Below, piece by piece: positions 6,302-7,940 of a stretch of DNA of 7,940 bases (its first letter is position 1; each line of letters starts with the position of its first letter). Location of the stretch: contig CALDHQ010000642.1 in the NCBI GenBank assembly GCA_937894055.1, forward strand, positions 1 through 7,940, read 5' to 3'. The notes beneath the pieces were generated by a model that was not told where the DNA came from, did not search any database, and was given only the letters and a program-made list of their open reading frames with translations. Position numbers and translations under genes: made by a program. Source of the DNA: an uncultured Polymorphobacter sp. (lineage in GTDB: Bacteria; Pseudomonadota; Alphaproteobacteria; Sphingomonadales; Sphingomonadaceae).

Positions 6302-7147
6302 CTAGGCGTCGGGCGTTTCGGCCAGCGCGCGCAGCGCCGTCATCATGCCCGGCGCTTCGGGGTCCCAGCTGTGGCGCGGTCCGATCGTCAGGCCGCCATC
6401 GACGAGGATATGCGTACCGGTGATGAAGCCGGCATCCTCGCTGGCGAGAAACGCCACGGTGCCGGCGATGTCTTCGGGACGCCCGCCGCGCGCCACCGGC
6501 TGCGCCGAGTCTGCAAGCTGTGCGATGACGCCGTTGGCCAGTGCCTTCTTGTCGGCATCCAAGTCCATCGACGCGGTGAAGATGTTGGTCTTGATGAAGC
6601 CCGGGCAGATCGCGTTGACGCGGATGCCGTGCTTGGCAAGGTCGCCCGCCGCGAGTTTCGACAGGTGCAGCACGCCGCCCTTGGCCACCGCATAGGCGGT
6701 CGGCGACATGCCCGTCGACAGTGCGGCGACGCTTGCTGTGTTGATGATTGACGCGCCGGGGCGGCCGATCATGTGCGGCACGGCGTGGCGGATGCCCATC
6801 GCTACCGAGCGCAGCAGCAGATCCATCGTCCGGTCCCAGCCGGCCGCATCAATCTGGTCGATAGGCTCGGGCGCGCCACCGGCGCCGGCATTGTTGAAGA
6901 CGATGTCGATGCCGCCGGTCTTTGCGGCGGCAAAGTCCATCAGCGCCTTGATGTCGGCGTCGCTGCACACGTCGCAATGCTTGAAGATGATCTTGCCGTT
7001 CGAGGTGCTGGCGAGCTCCTGCCCTGCGGCGTCATCGATATCGGCGGCGATGACGGTCGCGCCTTCGGATGCCAGCCGCAGGCAGGTCGCCTTGCCGATA
7101 CCCGATGCGGCGCCGGTGACAACGGCAGTCTTGCCGGCAAATCGCAT
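6302..7147 (-). CDS. SDR family NAD(P)-dependent oxidoreductase
   Basis: This 281-residue classical short-chain dehydrogenase interconverts an alcohol and a ketone. Motifs in order are TGAASGIG (11-18) for the cofactor pyrophosphate, D36 at the end of beta-2 (AADID) favouring NAD(H) over NADP(H), CDV (58-60), NNAG (85-88), catalytic S139 in NTASVAA, YAVAK (Y152, K156), and the PGFIKTNI segment after RVNAICPG. The usual tetrad Asn of helix 4 is replaced: the segment reads MDLLLRSV, with Leu111 where MDVNLRGV-type proteins have Asn. The ATG at 7145-7147 has GGGGAG about 6 bases upstream; a longer open frame to 7570 overlaps the aldolase gene and is rejected. It follows fba by 64 bases with a hairpin between, and its stop nearly meets that of the convergent DUF2804 gene. 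The substrate is unknown. Confidence 0.93.
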   Translation of the reverse strand: MRFAGKTAVVTGAASGIGKATCLRLASEGATVIAADIDDAAGQELASTSNGKIIFKHCDVCSDADIKALMDFAAAKTGGIDIVFNNAGAGGAPEPIDQIDAAGWDRTMDLLLRSVAMGIRHAVPHMIGRPGASIINTASVAALSTGMSPTAYAVAKGGVLHLSKLAAGDLAKHGIRVNAICPGFIKTNIFTASMDLDADKKALANGVIAQLADSAQPVARGGRPEDIAGTVAFLASEDAGFITGTHILVDGGLTIGPRHSWDPEAPGMMTALRALAETPDA

Positions 7148-7154
7148 CGCTCGC

Positions 7155-7204
7155 TCCCCAAACAACAAACCGGGCGGCGGCCGGGTTCTGCCGACCACCG
7201 CCCG
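7155..7204 (-). terminator. Intrinsic terminator-like hairpin after the aldolase gene
   Basis: Arms 7171-7184 and 7191-7204 pair over 14 bp around a 6-base loop; in the minus-strand RNA two of the pairs are G-U. The stem starts 8 bases after the aldolase stop and is followed on the minus strand by GUUUGUUGUUUGGGG. This gives a strong GC stem plus a U-rich tail, the form of a rho-independent terminator. The last bases of the tail run into the GGGGAG ribosome binding site of the SDR gene. Confidence 0.75.
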
Positions 7205-7211
7205 CGTGTGA

Positions 7212-7890
7212 CTATTCCTTGCCCTTGTAGATCTTGACGATCTTGTCGAGCATCGCCAGCGCCTCGTCGCGCGGACGCTGGAAGGTGTTGCGGCCGATGA
7301 TCGAGCCGTTGCCGCCGCCGTCGCGGATGTCGCGGGCATCCTGGAACACCGCATCGGCACCCTTGGTCGCGCCGCCCGAGAACACGACGATGCGGCGGCC
7401 CTGGAAGCAGCTCTGCACGACGTGGCGGACCCGAGCTGCCTGGGTCTTTGAATCGATGCCTTCGTAGGGCTTCTTGGCGTCCTTCTGCGCGACATGGTCG
7501 CTGGGCAGCTTGACCTTGATGATGTGCGCGCCGGCGAGCGCCGCCATGTGCGCCGCGTAAGCACCGACATCGAGCCCGAGTTCGTCTTCCTTCTTCAGGT
7601 CGCCGCCGCGCGGATAGCTCCACAGCACCGACGCGATGCCCGACGCCTTGGCTTCGGCGCTGAGTTCACGGAATTCCTCGAGCATGTCGAAGAAATAATC
7701 CGAGCCCGGATAGACGGTGAAGCCGATCGCGGCGCAGCCGAGGCGCAGCGCGTCATCGACGGTGCCGGTGACGGCCTGGTTCGGCGCGCCGGCCCAGCTG
7801 TTCGAGCTGTTGCACTTCAGGATGGTCGGGATCTGGCCGGCAAACGTGTCGGCGCCGGCCTCAAGCATCCCGAGCGGCGCGGCATAGGCG
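7212..7890 (-). CDS. fbaB: Class I fructose-bisphosphate aldolase, FbaB/DhnA type, 5' end missing
   Basis: This enzyme cleaves fructose-1,6-bisphosphate to DHAP and glyceraldehyde-3-phosphate through a Schiff base. The visible 225 residues cover most of the barrel: an entry segment AYAAPLGMLEAG, TILKCNSSNSW (22-32), GFTVYPGS (56-63), WSYPRG (90-95), the Schiff-base lysine in AHIIKVK (K125, counting from the first full codon), the phosphate-binding FSGGATKG (170-177), and GSIIGRNTFQRP (195-206). The Met encoded at 7866-7868 is internal, because homologous sequence continues upstream of it (AYAAPLG). The real start is lost because the contig runs into sequencing adapter at 7891. Based on FbaB relatives, roughly 75-125 N-terminal residues are missing. 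A terminator hairpin follows the stop. The symbol is by family resemblance. Confidence 0.92.
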
Positions 7891-7940
7891 AGATCGGAAG
7901 AGCGTCGTGTAGGGAAAGAGTGTCTTCGCCTGTGTAGATC
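7891..7940. other. Illumina TruSeq dual-index adapter read-through (artefact)
   Basis: The sequence from 7891 starts AGATCGGAAGAGCGTCGTGT and continues to 7923 exactly as the reverse complement of the TruSeq universal (i5-side) adapter. Then come 8 bases, CTTCGCCT (7924-7931), and then GTGTAGATC, which is the adapter sequence that follows the i5 index. The reverse complement of the 8 bases, AGGCGAAG, is the D505 i5 index as I remember the Illumina set. Translating it in the plus strand gives the well-known contaminant peptide GRASCRERV. These 50 bases are library artefact and not genomic. Confidence 0.98.

Noticed and set aside
7148..7570. N-terminal extension of the SDR into the aldolase gene
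   Set aside because: It overlaps aldolase coding sequence in another frame and passes through the terminator; the SDR fold begins normally at MRFAGKTAVVTG with its own ribosome binding site.
7866..7868. ATG as the aldolase start
   Set aside because: Conserved sequence (AYAAPLG) continues upstream up to base 7890, so this Met is internal and the gene is truncated by the adapter.
7494..7937. 147-codon plus-strand open frame ending in GRASCRERVSSPV
   Set aside because: It is antisense to the aldolase, and its C-terminus is translated sequencing adapter.

Overview
The window is GC-rich chromosomal DNA from an alphaproteobacterium, most likely of the order Sphingomonadales. The pointers are the protein flavours (a FbaB/DhnA-type class I aldolase, a ThiE with an acidic N-terminal extension, a DUF5694 protein, a DUF2804 protein), weak or GGGGA-type ribosome binding sites, and GC-rich intergenic palindromes. 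No species call is possible from the sequence alone. Eight of the nine protein genes lie on the minus strand; only the DUF2804 gene is on the plus strand. No tRNA, rRNA, transposase, phage gene or CRISPR array was seen.

Read in the direction of minus-strand transcription (high to low coordinates), the layout is: class I fructose-bisphosphate aldolase (5' end missing), a strong hairpin terminator, an SDR oxidoreductase, [the DUF2804 gene on the opposite strand], an aldo/keto reductase divergent from DUF2804, an ACAD10/11-like acyl-CoA dehydrogenase, a 66-bp palindromic repeat, thiamine-phosphate synthase (thiE), a secreted DUF5694 protein, elongation factor P (efp), a 160-bp nested inverted-repeat element, and the N-terminal third to half of an inositol-monophosphatase-type enzyme (suhB-like) running off the left edge.

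Functionally there are two sets. The aldolase, ThiE, EF-P and inositol monophosphatase are housekeeping genes for glycolysis, thiamine synthesis, translation and sugar-phosphate turnover. From memory these tend to sit together in sphingomonads. Between them lie four genes of oxidoreductive or lipid character (SDR, DUF2804, AKR, acyl-CoA dehydrogenase) that look like an accessory catabolic cassette of unknown substrate, plus DUF5694 between thiE and efp.

The last 50 bases (7891-7940) are not biological. They match the Illumina TruSeq dual-index adapter, including an 8-base i5 index that reads as D505. This ends the aldolase gene artificially, so bases beyond 7890 should be removed before any interpretation.

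I found no clear undescribed system. The items most worth checking are the adapter, the two palindromic repeats, the accessory cassette, and the unusual active-site positions in the SDR and the acyl-CoA dehydrogenase.
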